A DNA stretch of 64,000 bases, from contig NZ_CP159289.1 in assembly GCF_040448675.1 (NCBI RefSeq), forward strand, positions 5,625,001 to 5,689,000. Reading direction: 5' to 3'. The notes under the pieces were generated by a model that saw only the letters and a list, made by a program, of their open reading frames with translations, was not told where the DNA came from and made no database searches. The stretch is from Dyadobacter sp. 676. GTDB lineage: Bacteria > Bacteroidota > Bacteroidia > Cytophagales > Spirosomataceae. The position numbers were made by a program, and so were the translations under genes. Below, in pieces: positions 36,459-46,292 of this stretch (the first letter of the stretch is position 1; each line of letters opens with the position of its first letter).

Positions 36459-38372
36459 TTATTTTTTGCTTTCGGAAATCAGCTCTCCCAGCTCCATCCG
36501 GACTTTATGCCACTGCTCCTGATCGTAGCTCCACACATCGAGGTTGCCAATGGATTTATCCCCGAATGGCTCTTTAATCAGCTGATTCACAAATGCGTCC
36601 GCACGTTTTGAATTACCGTCCAGTTTGGCCAGCAGGCGCAGGTATTCATATTCCTGCACGCCGTCGCGCATGGTTTTCAGGCGAATGGACGGGCAAGGCT
36701 CCGACACATTGGGTACCATGCCGGGCTTGTAAATCACCGAACCGTTGCCGTTGAATGTCCGGTAGGTAAATTCCGCATCGGCCTCCGAGGCTTCCTTGTA
36801 GAAGTCTTTCCAGGACTCGGGATCGTACCAGCCGCGTTCCCAGCCTGCACCGACGCCCCAGCTGATCCACGAGTAGGTCTTGTATTTCCAGCACGCCCAG
36901 CTGATCGCCCGGTCGTTGATCAGCGGCAGGTCGATAAATGTGGAGCTGCCGACCCAGCTGTTGAGCTTTGCTTCGTAGAGCATAGGGCCGTAAAGCCAGT
37001 CCTTGATGCCCATTTGCTGGTATTGTTTTACGGTGTCGATGTTATAGTTGATGGTATGCGACGCCCAATCGGTAATGGATTTGCCGATCACGTCCATGGC
37101 ATCCTTCGTGTAGCCGCCGTCCACCCGGAATTTCGCCTCGGGGTATTCCTTTTTAAACAAATTCCCATAAAACACCATCCGCGACCAGGCTTCCGGGAAA
37201 TAGGATTCGTCCAGACCGTTCAGATACACCGTCAGCAGCGTCTTTTTCGGGTTCACCATCGGGAGCAAATGCTGGCGTACCTGCCGGATGGCGCTGATAT
37301 AAACTGCCTGGTTGGCCGCATTGCGCTCCACGTCGGGTTTGCCAATATCCGGCCAGCCGGCCGTGCCATGCTTGCCGTACACATCGAACGGAAGCGCAAA
37401 AGTTTCGAGCGGTTCGCCGTAGCCGGGGCCGTCTTTGTAGCCATACGCTTCGGTGAATGCCGCGCCGGTAAGGTATTTTTTCAATCGTTTGTCAAACTTC
37501 TCCCATTGAACTTCCACATTGCCATTCTTAACCTGAATTTCCGGGTCGTAAGTGGGGTCCATCAGGGAAATGCGGTTGCGCTTGAAGAGTTGATACACAG
37601 CCAGTTCCTGTTTTTCATCCATCCGGCTGAGGAAACCTTCGTGCTGGAGGCTGGCTTTAAGCAGGTTTTCATTCGGTAGCTCAAAATCCCACACGGTCAG
37701 GCTGACGGGGATTTGTTGGGTCCGACCGCCGATGCTTACGGTTATCATGCTTTGGTAAGTGCCGGGCCGGGCTTTTTGCGCGTCGGACGGAATGAATTGA
37801 TCCACCCATATCACCTGCGAGCGCTGACCAGTGATCCTGTTATTGAAATCGGGCAACGTGAGCGGATATACCCAGCGACCGTGTACCTTCGCCGAGTCGG
37901 TTTGCAGGAATTTGAACGGGATCAGCGCGTCGGGATACCAGCCGGTGCCGAGGGTAGAACGCGGATAACCCGTGCTCGGGCTCAATACATTCACCGACCA
38001 TTCCAGGAAAAGTTCGGGTTTAACGACCAGTTCGGCGTTCCCGCTTTTGAATGGCGCCATATCGATCTTGATCCCGGTCAACTCCGTATCCGATTCGTTG
38101 GTCAAAACCAGTTGAAACGAAACATATTCGCCCCGCGCCCCGTGCAGGGATACCTGCTTTCCGTCGTAAAGCCAGTTTTTGTCCAGCAGGTTGCCTTTCC
38201 CGGCCTGGACGGACGGTACGCCTTTGAACCGGTGTTCGATAATCGTATTGTTCACAGGGTCCAGGCGCAGGGAAGCGGGCAATGCACGCAGACGCCACGG
38301 ATCGGCGGCGTAAGTCTGGCTGCCGGATGCGGTCAATGCAATCAGGCAGAGGAGTTTTGTAAGATTTATCAT
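36459..38372 (-). CDS. DUF4091-domain secreted protein (glycoside hydrolase-like)
   Basis: The 637-residue protein has a signal peptide (cleavage near SQTYA), a beta-sandwich domain (about 40-225), and a probable TIM-barrel domain. It ends in the DUF4091 signature TMRDGVQEYEYLRLLAKLDG near residue 595. Members are found in polysaccharide loci and are believed to be glycosidases, though no activity is fixed by sequence. Candidate acids such as LNGLDESYFPE are visible. It is transcribed with the neighbouring DUF5107 and beta-propeller genes. Confidence 0.8.
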   Translation of the reverse strand: MINLTKLLCLIALTASGSQTYAADPWRLRALPASLRLDPVNNTIIEHRFKGVPSVQAGKGNLLDKNWLYDGKQVSLHGARGEYVSFQLVLTNESDTELTGIKIDMAPFKSGNAELVVKPELFLEWSVNVLSPSTGYPRSTLGTGWYPDALIPFKFLQTDSAKVHGRWVYPLTLPDFNNRITGQRSQVIWVDQFIPSDAQKARPGTYQSMITVSIGGRTQQIPVSLTVWDFELPNENLLKASLQHEGFLSRMDEKQELAVYQLFKRNRISLMDPTYDPEIQVKNGNVEVQWEKFDKRLKKYLTGAAFTEAYGYKDGPGYGEPLETFALPFDVYGKHGTAGWPDIGKPDVERNAANQAVYISAIRQVRQHLLPMVNPKKTLLTVYLNGLDESYFPEAWSRMVFYGNLFKKEYPEAKFRVDGGYTKDAMDVIGKSITDWASHTINYNIDTVKQYQQMGIKDWLYGPMLYEAKLNSWVGSSTFIDLPLINDRAISWACWKYKTYSWISWGVGAGWERGWYDPESWKDFYKEASEADAEFTYRTFNGNGSVIYKPGMVPNVSEPCPSIRLKTMRDGVQEYEYLRLLAKLDGNSKRADAFVNQLIKEPFGDKSIGNLDVWSYDQEQWHKVRMELGELISESKK

Positions 38373-38444
38373 GGTTAAGGTGAGTTCAGAAATGTCGTTT
38401 GCGGTTTTTCCGGCCGAAAGCTGTTGAAGAATGTCAGGTCAGGC

Positions 38445-39647
38445 TTATCGCCCCACCGGGAAAATCATGAGCTGGCTGAGCGCCTCGTCTTCGCCGATAA
38501 CCATGTACTGGCCATCGTCCGAGGCCGCGAGCGTGCCCATCTGAAAGCCGCGCCACAGAATGCCCTGCTCGATGCCCGGCGCGACCATTTTGAATTCGGG
38601 ATTGCCCAAATCTACAAACCCCGCATGATCGTCATACGAAAATAAATGCGAATACCCCGGCGCACCGCCAGCCAGGCCGTAAAGCTTGCCGTCACGTCCG
38701 AAAGCCAGCGCCCGCAACCGGCCCATCATCATCGGTTTACCCAGGTTTTTGATCTTCCCGGTAGCCGGGTCGAGCACGAATAATTGCCCATCGCCCGCAT
38801 TGCCGCCATACAGCTTGCCGTCGGGCGATTTGGCCCAGGCTTCTACTTGTCCCAGCACTTCGCGTCCCCAAACGGCCGGGAGCGGCGCTTCCAGAAACGA
38901 GAAACGCTTTTTGGCCGGGTCGAATGCAAACACGCGGTTGCCCGCTGTGCTGCCGTACACCAGCCCCTGGTTATCCTGCACCAGCGCCTTGCACAGATAA
39001 ACCTCCGGCCCGACCGCGTATTCGTGCAGGTTGTTCAGTTCCTTTTCTTTCGGAGCTACCTCATCGAATACCTGCACTTTTTTCGTAGCAATGGTGTAGG
39101 TGAAAAAGCGCCCGCCCGGATAGCTGATCCCGTACAGCTCGGAACCCTCCCGGCTGGCGAGCAACGCAAAAATGCCTTCCCCGGCGACGGGAATGCCCAG
39201 ATCCTTCACCTCGATGGCATTGTTAGGTCCAATGCCGATCTGCAACAAATGCCCCGCCTGCCCACCGTTCGCAGCGTGTGCGATGGTGCCTGCGTAAAAC
39301 TGGTTCCCGGCCCCTTTGCAAAAGCCGGTAGCAATGCCCTTCTGTCCTGGAACGATCTCCTGCAAATCCTTGATGGTCACTAAATCGCGCTTCGAGATAG
39401 ATGCGACAAAAAGATAGGGAGACAAGCCTTCGCTGGCCGTCGTTCCGCCCAGTATCCGGTCGCCCTGCACGGCCAGGGAGGTGATGGCATTGCGGTACAT
39501 CGGCAAGCGCTTTCCGGCGCTGTTGGGCAAGGAAACCTCGATAGCGAACGCTTCTTTGGGGGTAAAAAAGGTGTATTGCGCCAGCGCCTGGCCCGGACAG
39601 GAGAGGGGCAAGGCCGCTAAAAGTATTTTTTTGGTCAGACTTTTCAT
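38445..39647 (-). CDS. secreted beta-propeller protein
   Basis: After a signal peptide (ending QALAQ) the 400 residues show repeated short blades (YAGTIAHA, GSTAGNRVFAFDPAKKRF, YGGNAGDGQLFVLDPATGKIKNLG, YGLAGGAPGYSHLFSYD), typical of a six- to eight-bladed propeller. No catalytic residues can be assigned. Its start overlaps the end of the preceding gene by 4 bases (ATGA-type), so the two are translationally coupled and are distant paralogues of each other. Confidence 0.75.
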   Translation of the reverse strand: MKSLTKKILLAALPLSCPGQALAQYTFFTPKEAFAIEVSLPNSAGKRLPMYRNAITSLAVQGDRILGGTTASEGLSPYLFVASISKRDLVTIKDLQEIVPGQKGIATGFCKGAGNQFYAGTIAHAANGGQAGHLLQIGIGPNNAIEVKDLGIPVAGEGIFALLASREGSELYGISYPGGRFFTYTIATKKVQVFDEVAPKEKELNNLHEYAVGPEVYLCKALVQDNQGLVYGSTAGNRVFAFDPAKKRFSFLEAPLPAVWGREVLGQVEAWAKSPDGKLYGGNAGDGQLFVLDPATGKIKNLGKPMMMGRLRALAFGRDGKLYGLAGGAPGYSHLFSYDDHAGFVDLGNPEFKMVAPGIEQGILWRGFQMGTLAASDDGQYMVIGEDEALSQLMIFPVGR

Positions 39648-40852
39648 TTCCGGACTGCTTTTTCGGGGTTGAACTGGATCAGGAACGGGCGGGTATCGTC
39701 GCCTTTGCCCGATGGATTGCGGCGCGCTGCGAAGTACAGGTTTCCGTCTTGGTCGCGGGTGTCGCAGCCGGTAGCTTCGGTAATGGCGGTGATCGGATAA
39801 TCGCGCAGAATGGTCTTTTTGCCGGTGGCCGGATCGTATTCCACGAGCACGGTTTTGTCTTTCATCACATAATTACCATGCCCTCCTATAATGTAGTACA
39901 GCCTGCCATTTTTACCGATGTTCAGGTTGGGCACATAAGGGCCCCAGGCTTCGGCCTTGCCGGTGTCGATTACGCCGCCGAGGTCTTCTACCTTTCCAAT
40001 GCCCTCTTTTTCAGGATGGAACGCAATAAGTTTGGCCCCGTAGGTAATGAGGTAAATAATGCCTTTGGCCTCGTCTTTGGCATAGGCGGTGACGCCGGTG
40101 ATGATTTTGGAACCGGGCGTGCCCGGGAATGCAGGCAGCGCTTCGCGGGCGAATACGAGACTGTCGCGGTCTTTTTCGTATTTCACCAGCCGCTGTCGCC
40201 AGTCCACGTAATAGCAATTGCCCCACCAGTCGGTAAACAGGATGCGGGGGACGTGCGAGCTGGCCAGGCGGCCCAGGTCGCGCAGCCGATTGGTAGCCGG
40301 ATTGTACACCAGAAAATGCGCTTGCGGGTAGGTAATACCGTAAAGCGTACCAGTTTTCGGGTCGATGTCCACGTCCTTGATGCTCTCGTAAGGCATGCCC
40401 ATTCCCAGGTTTTTCAGGCCGGTTTCCGCATTCCATTGCATGAAAAAGCCGCCCGCATAACCCTGCGGATGTTCCATCAGGTATTCCTCGCGCGACTCGC
40501 CGCCGTCGGTCGAGAAGTAGATGGTGCCGTCGGGCGCCGCCACGATTTTCGAATGTATTTTACCCTGCCATTGAAACGGCCGCAAATGTGCCATATCGCG
40601 GATAAACCCGTTCAGTTTCATGACATTTTGTGCGGGGTCAAAAGTATACAGACCGATATTGTCGGCGTGGTTGGTCACGCCGATGTGCACCGTATTGGAA
40701 GCCGCATTATACCCGATCGAACCCCACGTGGAATGCGCGTCGGGAAAATCGGGGTATTCGATGAAGCGGATATTTTGGTCGGTGACCGGCGTTTGCTGGG
40801 CAAAAGCGGCGGCGCACATCAAAAACAGCCATAGGTGTAATGTACGGGTCAA
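39644..40852 (-). CDS. secreted beta-propeller protein
   Basis: The 402-residue protein has a signal peptide (cleavage near AAFAQQ) and blade-like repeats (IGVTNHADNIGLYTFDPAQNVM, YGITYPQAHFLVYNPATNRLRDLGRL, YIIGGHGNYVMKDKTVLVEYDPATGKK). It pairs with the next gene through a 4-base overlap. It could bind a glycan or act as a lyase or lactonase; nothing in view decides. Confidence 0.75.
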   Translation of the reverse strand: MTRTLHLWLFLMCAAAFAQQTPVTDQNIRFIEYPDFPDAHSTWGSIGYNAASNTVHIGVTNHADNIGLYTFDPAQNVMKLNGFIRDMAHLRPFQWQGKIHSKIVAAPDGTIYFSTDGGESREEYLMEHPQGYAGGFFMQWNAETGLKNLGMGMPYESIKDVDIDPKTGTLYGITYPQAHFLVYNPATNRLRDLGRLASSHVPRILFTDWWGNCYYVDWRQRLVKYEKDRDSLVFAREALPAFPGTPGSKIITGVTAYAKDEAKGIIYLITYGAKLIAFHPEKEGIGKVEDLGGVIDTGKAEAWGPYVPNLNIGKNGRLYYIIGGHGNYVMKDKTVLVEYDPATGKKTILRDYPITAITEATGCDTRDQDGNLYFAARRNPSGKGDDTRPFLIQFNPEKAVRK

Positions 40853-40962
40853 AGGATCGAAGGTTTAGGTGATGATTTGATGATGCTAATGTAAAGAAAT
40901 CCGGCATTATATGTGTATTATAAAACTTAATTTCTTTCGAAATCTTTCTTTTTAATTTCATT

Positions 40963-41847
40963 TTATCCCTGAACTTCCTCGAATCCCATGAGCAGCGCCG
41001 AAACAATGGCCAATGCGATGCCGCCGATAATGACCGGATGGGGGACGGTTTGGTACAAAGCCAGCGACAAGCCGACGGTAAGCACCGGCGAAAGTGCCGT
41101 GGTAATTGGAGCGATGATAATGGCCTTCCCGTACCGGAATGCATAAACCAGGCACAATGCCCCAAATGCGTTAAGCGACTGGATGATCGCCGACAGGTAC
41201 GGCCCCTTGAATCCCCATTCGATGGGCAGGGTAAAGTCCGTCATATATAATGCCAGCGGAATGAGCAGCACGGAGGTGAGCATCATATAAAAATACAGGC
41301 TTTCGGCGGGCATGATCTGGTTCGCAAACCGCATGACGTAACCCTGCGCGCCCCATGCCAGCAGCGGAATAGCGGTCAGCAGCATCCAGGTGTAGCCGCT
41401 CGTTTGCGTTGCTCCCGCCGGTTGATAGGAAAGCATAAAAATGGCAACCAGCGCCAGCGCAACGCCCGCCCAGCCCATTTTGCCGGTTTTTTCGCGGAGC
41501 AGCAGCACGGCCATGAGGATCGTCACGACGGGGGTCAGCGACAGCAACGGGAAAACAAGGTAAGCGGGGGCTATGCGCAGTGTGAAGAAAAGCACGAGTT
41601 GGCCGCCCGCGCCCAAAAGGCCGGCCAGGCCGCCCCAAAGTATAGCCCTTTTGTTAAAATCCAGCTTCCATCCCTTCCATTTCAATGCGGCCAGCGCCGC
41701 CGGGACCATCGTTAATGCCCACACCACATACCCCAGCGTGGCGGGGAAGCCGTTTTTTTCCGGTATTTCGGTCAGCGCGCCCCATATTCCGATGAACAGG
41801 ACATGAATAATTACGTAAATCAGCCAACTGTTTCTGTTCCTGTTCAT
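40963..41847 (-). CDS. EamA-family (DMT) membrane transporter
   Basis: The start chosen is ATG at 41847 (MNRNRNSWLIYVIIHVLF); 14 more codons are open upstream. The ~294 residues form about ten hydrophobic helices with the internal duplication of the drug/metabolite transporter superfamily (GLLGAGGQLVLFFTLRIAPAYLVFPLLSLTPVV, then QSLNAFGALCLVYAFRYGKAIIIAPITTALSPV). It would move a small metabolite across the inner membrane and is the only inner-membrane transporter in the sugar cluster. Its substrate is unknown. Confidence 0.85.
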   Translation of the reverse strand: MNRNRNSWLIYVIIHVLFIGIWGALTEIPEKNGFPATLGYVVWALTMVPAALAALKWKGWKLDFNKRAILWGGLAGLLGAGGQLVLFFTLRIAPAYLVFPLLSLTPVVTILMAVLLLREKTGKMGWAGVALALVAIFMLSYQPAGATQTSGYTWMLLTAIPLLAWGAQGYVMRFANQIMPAESLYFYMMLTSVLLIPLALYMTDFTLPIEWGFKGPYLSAIIQSLNAFGALCLVYAFRYGKAIIIAPITTALSPVLTVGLSLALYQTVPHPVIIGGIALAIVSALLMGFEEVQG

Positions 41848-41908
41848 GGGATCTTGCTTGTCGTCTTTCAGGGTTTGGGTTAGTCTCAAAGTAAATGGTG
41901 ATGCCGGA

Positions 41909-43954
41909 TTACGGTTCGTTCATGATGTATTGGTCGAACCACGCGATCATCCGCCCGTTCAGGTCGGCTTTGTTGCGCGGGCCGAGCTCTGGCCGCCAGC
42001 CGTGGCCTTCGCCGGTATATTGTACGAGTTGCGTGGGCACGCCTTTCTTTTTTAGCGCGATGTACATTTCCTCGGCTTGTGAAAAAGGCACTTCGTTGTC
42101 AGTTTCGCCATGCAAAAACAGCGTCGGCGTGGTCGCTCGGGCCACATTGCGCAGCGGCGAGCATTCCCATAACAGATCGAACCGGTCGAATGCCCGACCG
42201 CCGAATTCGGATTCCATCAGCGAATGGTACAGCGAAGTGCCCGCAAAGCTGACCAGGTTGCTAAGCCCGCCGTCGGTCACGGCCGCTTTGAAGCGGGTGG
42301 TTCGGGTGATGATCCGGTTGGTCATGTAGCCGCCGTAGCTCTGGCCGGTAACACCGAGTTTTTCGGCGTCGAGCCAGGGGTTTCGATTTAAAACAAAGTC
42401 TATTCCCGCCATTAAATCCTGATAATCACCGCCGCCCCAATTGTTAAGCGTGCCGTTTGAAAATGTCTGCCCGTAGCCGTGGCTGCCTCTCGGATTAATA
42501 TAAACGACGGCGTAACCCGCCGCAGAAAGCAAATGCATCCGTTCGTCGAAATCGTGACCGAACATATTATGCGGCCCGCCGTGGATAACGAGAATGAGCG
42601 GATACTTTCGCGTTTCCTCGAGGCCGGCCGGGCGTATGAGCCAGCCTTGCACCCGGGTGCCGTCGAAGCTGTCGAACCAGAAGGTTTCGGCCGGTTGCAG
42701 GTTCTTCGCCGCCAGCCAGGCGGTGTTTTCCTGCGTGATTGGTCGGGCGCTGCCGTAGCCATTCCGGATTTGAAAAATCTCCGCGGGATGATTTGTGTCG
42801 GATTTTACAAAAATCAGCCCATCGCCCCGGGCATCCAGGCAAAACCCGGAAATGCAGCCCGGGCCTTCCAGTACTTTTTCAATGCGCTGTGAATTAGTAT
42901 TTTGTGTATCGATACTCTGCGTGTCACCACCCTGTGTATCAGTGCCCCGAGCTTCAATATCCGGTTTTTCAATGCTGATCCTGTAAACGGAAGTGTCGCC
43001 CCGGTCGCCAGCGGTGAAGTAGATGTACCTGCCCGACGGATGCCAGCGGATGTGTTCGATCCGGCGGTCGAGGCTTTTGGTCATATATTCGAATGGCCCG
43101 CCGTTGGCCGGTAACAGGGCAATGTGCGTATCCTCCGCAGGGCTGTCGTTGGTTCCGGTCGCTCCCGATGTTGCCAGAAACGCGATGTAATTTCCGTCCG
43201 GCGACCAGGTGGGTTGGTAGGCAAGCCCCGTGTGGTCGGTGAGTCGGGTAACTGCTTTTGTGCCGGTATTCACCTTCCATACATCGCTTTGCTGGATATC
43301 GTCGGGGCGGTCGGTCCGGTTGCTGATGAATGCGATGTGCCGGCTGTCGGGCGACCAGGTGATGGAATGTTCGTTGTAATGTCCATCCGTGAGCAGTTCG
43401 GGCGTGCCTCCTGTGGCCGGGACGAGGTAAATATGCGTTTTTGCGTGATCGGCGTAAACGGGCCTGCCCCGGCCGCCTTTGGATTTGTAAAGCAGGTCGT
43501 CGATCACGGTTACCTCACGTTTTTGCGGCCCTGCAATGGGGGCGTCGGCGCTAATGTAGGCAATGTGTTGCCCGTCCGGCGACCAAATGCAATTATGGAG
43601 CGCGAGATGATTGATAAAGTAGGAGGAATCCAGTCGTCTCGTCAGGAACCGGCTGGCGGTTGTGTCGACATTGTAAATATGGAGCGCCCCGTCCCCCGTT
43701 TCAAACAGAAATTCGCGGCCGTCGGGAGACCAGGCGTGGGCGGTGCCCGGCCCGATGGTGGTTTTCGAGGCAGTATCCAGCGAGAAGAGGATAATCAGTT
43801 CATGCCGGTCATCCGCCTGGTAATCGGCCAGTACCAGTTGGTAAAGCAGATGCCGGCGATCCGGCGACCACAGCGGTGCACCGACTTGCCTGATTTTACT
43901 TAAATCCTCAATCACAAGTCCCGGTAGCAGGGCTTTTGTTTCCGTGGGGTTCAT
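41909..43954 (-). CDS. S9-family (prolyl oligopeptidase-like) serine peptidase
   Basis: The 681-residue protein has an N-terminal WD40/TolB-like propeller (repeats such as WSPDGQHIAYIS and WSPDSRHIAFIS, residues 1-400) and a C-terminal alpha/beta-hydrolase. The nucleophile elbow is GQSYGG near residue 540, an aspartate lies in HGETDNEVPF near 617, and a histidine in GEGHGW near 650. It lacks an evident signal peptide. It is the first gene of the minus-strand cluster, divergent from agaS. Confidence 0.92.
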   Translation of the reverse strand: MNPTETKALLPGLVIEDLSKIRQVGAPLWSPDRRHLLYQLVLADYQADDRHELIILFSLDTASKTTIGPGTAHAWSPDGREFLFETGDGALHIYNVDTTASRFLTRRLDSSYFINHLALHNCIWSPDGQHIAYISADAPIAGPQKREVTVIDDLLYKSKGGRGRPVYADHAKTHIYLVPATGGTPELLTDGHYNEHSITWSPDSRHIAFISNRTDRPDDIQQSDVWKVNTGTKAVTRLTDHTGLAYQPTWSPDGNYIAFLATSGATGTNDSPAEDTHIALLPANGGPFEYMTKSLDRRIEHIRWHPSGRYIYFTAGDRGDTSVYRISIEKPDIEARGTDTQGGDTQSIDTQNTNSQRIEKVLEGPGCISGFCLDARGDGLIFVKSDTNHPAEIFQIRNGYGSARPITQENTAWLAAKNLQPAETFWFDSFDGTRVQGWLIRPAGLEETRKYPLILVIHGGPHNMFGHDFDERMHLLSAAGYAVVYINPRGSHGYGQTFSNGTLNNWGGGDYQDLMAGIDFVLNRNPWLDAEKLGVTGQSYGGYMTNRIITRTTRFKAAVTDGGLSNLVSFAGTSLYHSLMESEFGGRAFDRFDLLWECSPLRNVARATTPTLFLHGETDNEVPFSQAEEMYIALKKKGVPTQLVQYTGEGHGWRPELGPRNKADLNGRMIAWFDQYIMNEP

Positions 43955-44094
43955 AAATGCGGGTTCAGGGAGCGGTTTATTTTAAGTGACCGGTATTCCG
44001 CCGTGCAGGCCGGCTTCTTAAAATACGCCAAAATTTTTCGTGCAAGATAGGGGTAAGATTAAATAAATTAAAAGAAAGGTTTAGTAATATTTTT

Positions 44095-44106
44095 TACTTT
44101 CGTTTT
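44095..44106 (+). promoter_or_regulatory. 12-base motif upstream of agaS, shared with the susC promoter
   Basis: TACTTTCGTTTT lies 76 bases before the agaS start in the divergent S9 peptidase/agaS intergenic region. The identical 12-mer occurs upstream of the susC gene (25997-25986, minus). Its first part resembles the TTTCRTTTYR core I recall for enterobacterial AgaR sites. A role as DeoR operator is inferred. Confidence 0.35.
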
Positions 44107-44181
44107 ATGATGTTTAATTTGAATCCTCATTAATTCATGCGATGAGCCATTTCAAAACTACCACCCTCTGAAATTGCGGGA

Positions 44182-45336
44182 ATGATAAAAATCAACAATG
44201 GGCCCCAAGCGCCCGAAAGCAGTGGAGACGTACACACGCGAAGGGAAATACTCTCGCAGCCCGGGCTGTGGGAGGAAGTGTATCATCTGATTAGCCGGCA
44301 AAGTGCCGCCATTGCGGATTTCCTGAACCCTGTTTTGCAAAAAGATAAGCTGCGGGTGATCCTTACCGGCGCTGGTACCTCGGGTTTCATCGGCGACGCC
44401 GCGCAGGGAACGTTGCAAAAAATATGGCGCAAGCCGGTGCAGGCAGTACCGACGACCGAAATCGTTACCCGGCCGGAATCCGTTTTCCTACGGCCCGTAC
44501 CCACGCTGCTGATCTCCTTCGCCCGGTCGGGCAATAGTCCCGAAAGTGTGGAAACGCTCCGGCTGGCCGACGCCTGCTGCGACGAGGTGTACCATCTTAT
44601 TATTACCTGTAACGGTGAGGGCGCACTGGCGAACCGGGGCAAAGCGCATTCGGGCAATACCTGTTGCATCGTACTGCCGGAAGCGACCAACGACAAAAGC
44701 CTGGCCATGACCAGCAGCTTCACTTGCATGCTGCTGAGCGTGTTGCTGGTAGGGAATTTGGCAACGCTCGACCGTGAACTGCCGAAAGTGCGGCGCGTCG
44801 CCGAACAGGGTAATGTGATCCTGGAAAATCAATTTCTCCTGGAAAGCCTGGTCCTCAAAGGCTTTGAACGCGTAGTATTCCTTGGGTCGGGCGAAATGCT
44901 CGGTATTGCCCGGGAATGTCATCTGAAACTGCTGGAACTCACCGATGGGCAGCAAGCGTGCATGTCGGATTCTTTCCTGGGTTTCAGGCACGGGCCGCGG
45001 GCATTCGTGAATGCAAATACATTAATGGTGTACCTCTTTTCGCGAAACCCGCACATTATGCGCTACGAGCGCGATCTGGCGGGGGATATCGCACGCGACG
45101 CGCGCGGCATCCCGTCGCTGCAAATCGGCGGCGTGGACCAGCCCGGATTGCCAAACAGCAACCGGATTACCCTGCACATCGACCCGGAAAATGAGTACCA
45201 GATGATCGCCGCGACGCTTGCAGGGCAGTTGCTCGGCTATTACAGCGCCGTGCACGCAGGCATTAGTCCGGATAACCCGTCCTTGTCGGGAGCGATCAGC
45301 AGAGTGGTACAGGGCGTTAATATTTATCACGAATAA
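44182..45336 (+). CDS. agaS: AgaS-type SIS-domain sugar-phosphate deaminase/isomerase
   Basis: The 384-residue protein carries two SIS domains (RVILTGAGTSGFIGDAAQ near 55-75 and RVVFLGSGEMLGIARECHLKLLELTDG near 230-256), with the SFARSGNSPESVETLRLAD substrate loop. The length and spacing match AgaS, which converts galactosamine-6-phosphate to tagatose-6-phosphate and ammonia. It starts a three-gene operon with a sugar kinase (2-base gap) and an aldolase. Together they give the lower tagatose-phosphate route. The deacetylase that would act before it is not in the window. Confidence 0.85.
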   Translation: MIKINNGPQAPESSGDVHTRREILSQPGLWEEVYHLISRQSAAIADFLNPVLQKDKLRVILTGAGTSGFIGDAAQGTLQKIWRKPVQAVPTTEIVTRPESVFLRPVPTLLISFARSGNSPESVETLRLADACCDEVYHLIITCNGEGALANRGKAHSGNTCCIVLPEATNDKSLAMTSSFTCMLLSVLLVGNLATLDRELPKVRRVAEQGNVILENQFLLESLVLKGFERVVFLGSGEMLGIARECHLKLLELTDGQQACMSDSFLGFRHGPRAFVNANTLMVYLFSRNPHIMRYERDLAGDIARDARGIPSLQIGGVDQPGLPNSNRITLHIDPENEYQMIAATLAGQLLGYYSAVHAGISPDNPSLSGAISRVVQGVNIYHE

Positions 45337-45338
45337 CT

Positions 45339-46292
45339 ATGTCAAACGCGAAATTACTGGTCGTAGGCGAGCTCAACGTCGATCTGATCCTGAATGATAT
45401 CCATGCTTTCCCGCAACTGGGCAAAGAGACGATTGCCGACGAAATGCATATCTGCCTTGGCAGCTCTTCGGCCATTATGGCGGCCAACAGCGCCGCACTG
45501 GGCGTGGATACCACGTTTTGCGGTGTGGTCGGGGACGACCAATTCGGCGATTTCATCCTGCGCGAACTGCAAAGTAAATCGGTAGACTGCGCGCATGTTC
45601 GTAAACTGGCAGCCCGGCAAACCGGCTGTACGCTGGTTATGAGCTACGGGCAGGACCGCGCCAATGTGACCTTTCCAGGCGCTATGAACGCCTTGACGTT
45701 AAGTGAAATACCGTTCGAGGAGCCGGCCGTATACCAGCATTTGCACCTGTCGAGCCTGTTCTTGCAAAAAGGCATTCAAAAAGACATTGAGCTGATATTG
45801 AAAAAGGCCAAAGCGGCGGGGATGACCACCTCGCTGGACCTGCAATGGGACCCTGCCGGGCAGTGGGCCTTCGACTATGCGCGCTGCCTGCCTTATGTGG
45901 ACGTGTTTATGCCGAACGAATCCGAACTGCTGGCACTTACGCGGGCCGGCTCCGTCGGCGGCGCCATTGAAATAATCGGACCTTACTTGAACACGCTCGC
46001 CCTGAAAATGGGCAAAAGCGGGAGCATGGGCATTCGCGGCGACCGGCAGGTGACGGTACCTGCCTTCGAGGGAAAGCAGTTTGTGGACGCCATCGGCGCC
46101 GGCGATTCTTTCAATGCGGGGTTTATCCGGAAATACATGGCCGGTGCCGGACTGGAAGAATGCCTCCGCGAAGGCAACCTTATGGGAGCCGTGAATACAA
46201 CCGCCGCCGGGGGCACCGGCGCATTTTCCGACCGCCAAAAACTCCATGAAACCATACAGGCCTTCCTGGGACTGGAACTAAACCCGATATGA
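45339..46292 (+). CDS. PfkB/ribokinase-family sugar kinase
   Basis: The 317-residue kinase has the N-terminal ribokinase pattern (LVVGELNVDLILNDI) and the C-terminal signature IGAGDSFNAGF near residue 253, whose aspartate is the catalytic base. By context it phosphorylates tagatose-6-phosphate to the bisphosphate. It lies between agaS and the aldolase, and its stop overlaps the aldolase start by 4 bases, so translation is coupled. Confidence 0.88.
   Translation: MSNAKLLVVGELNVDLILNDIHAFPQLGKETIADEMHICLGSSSAIMAANSAALGVDTTFCGVVGDDQFGDFILRELQSKSVDCAHVRKLAARQTGCTLVMSYGQDRANVTFPGAMNALTLSEIPFEEPAVYQHLHLSSLFLQKGIQKDIELILKKAKAAGMTTSLDLQWDPAGQWAFDYARCLPYVDVFMPNESELLALTRAGSVGGAIEIIGPYLNTLALKMGKSGSMGIRGDRQVTVPAFEGKQFVDAIGAGDSFNAGFIRKYMAGAGLEECLREGNLMGAVNTTAAGGTGAFSDRQKLHETIQAFLGLELNPI

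Noticed and set aside
40930..40965. TTTC-rich stretch (ctttcgaaatctttc) as a further regulator site
   Set aside because: Low-complexity AT-rich sequence that does not match the shared 12-mer.
44095..44121. Full-length enterobacterial AgaR operator upstream of agaS
   Set aside because: Only the first ten or so bases fit the consensus I recall; the second half does not, so only the shared 12-mer is reported.
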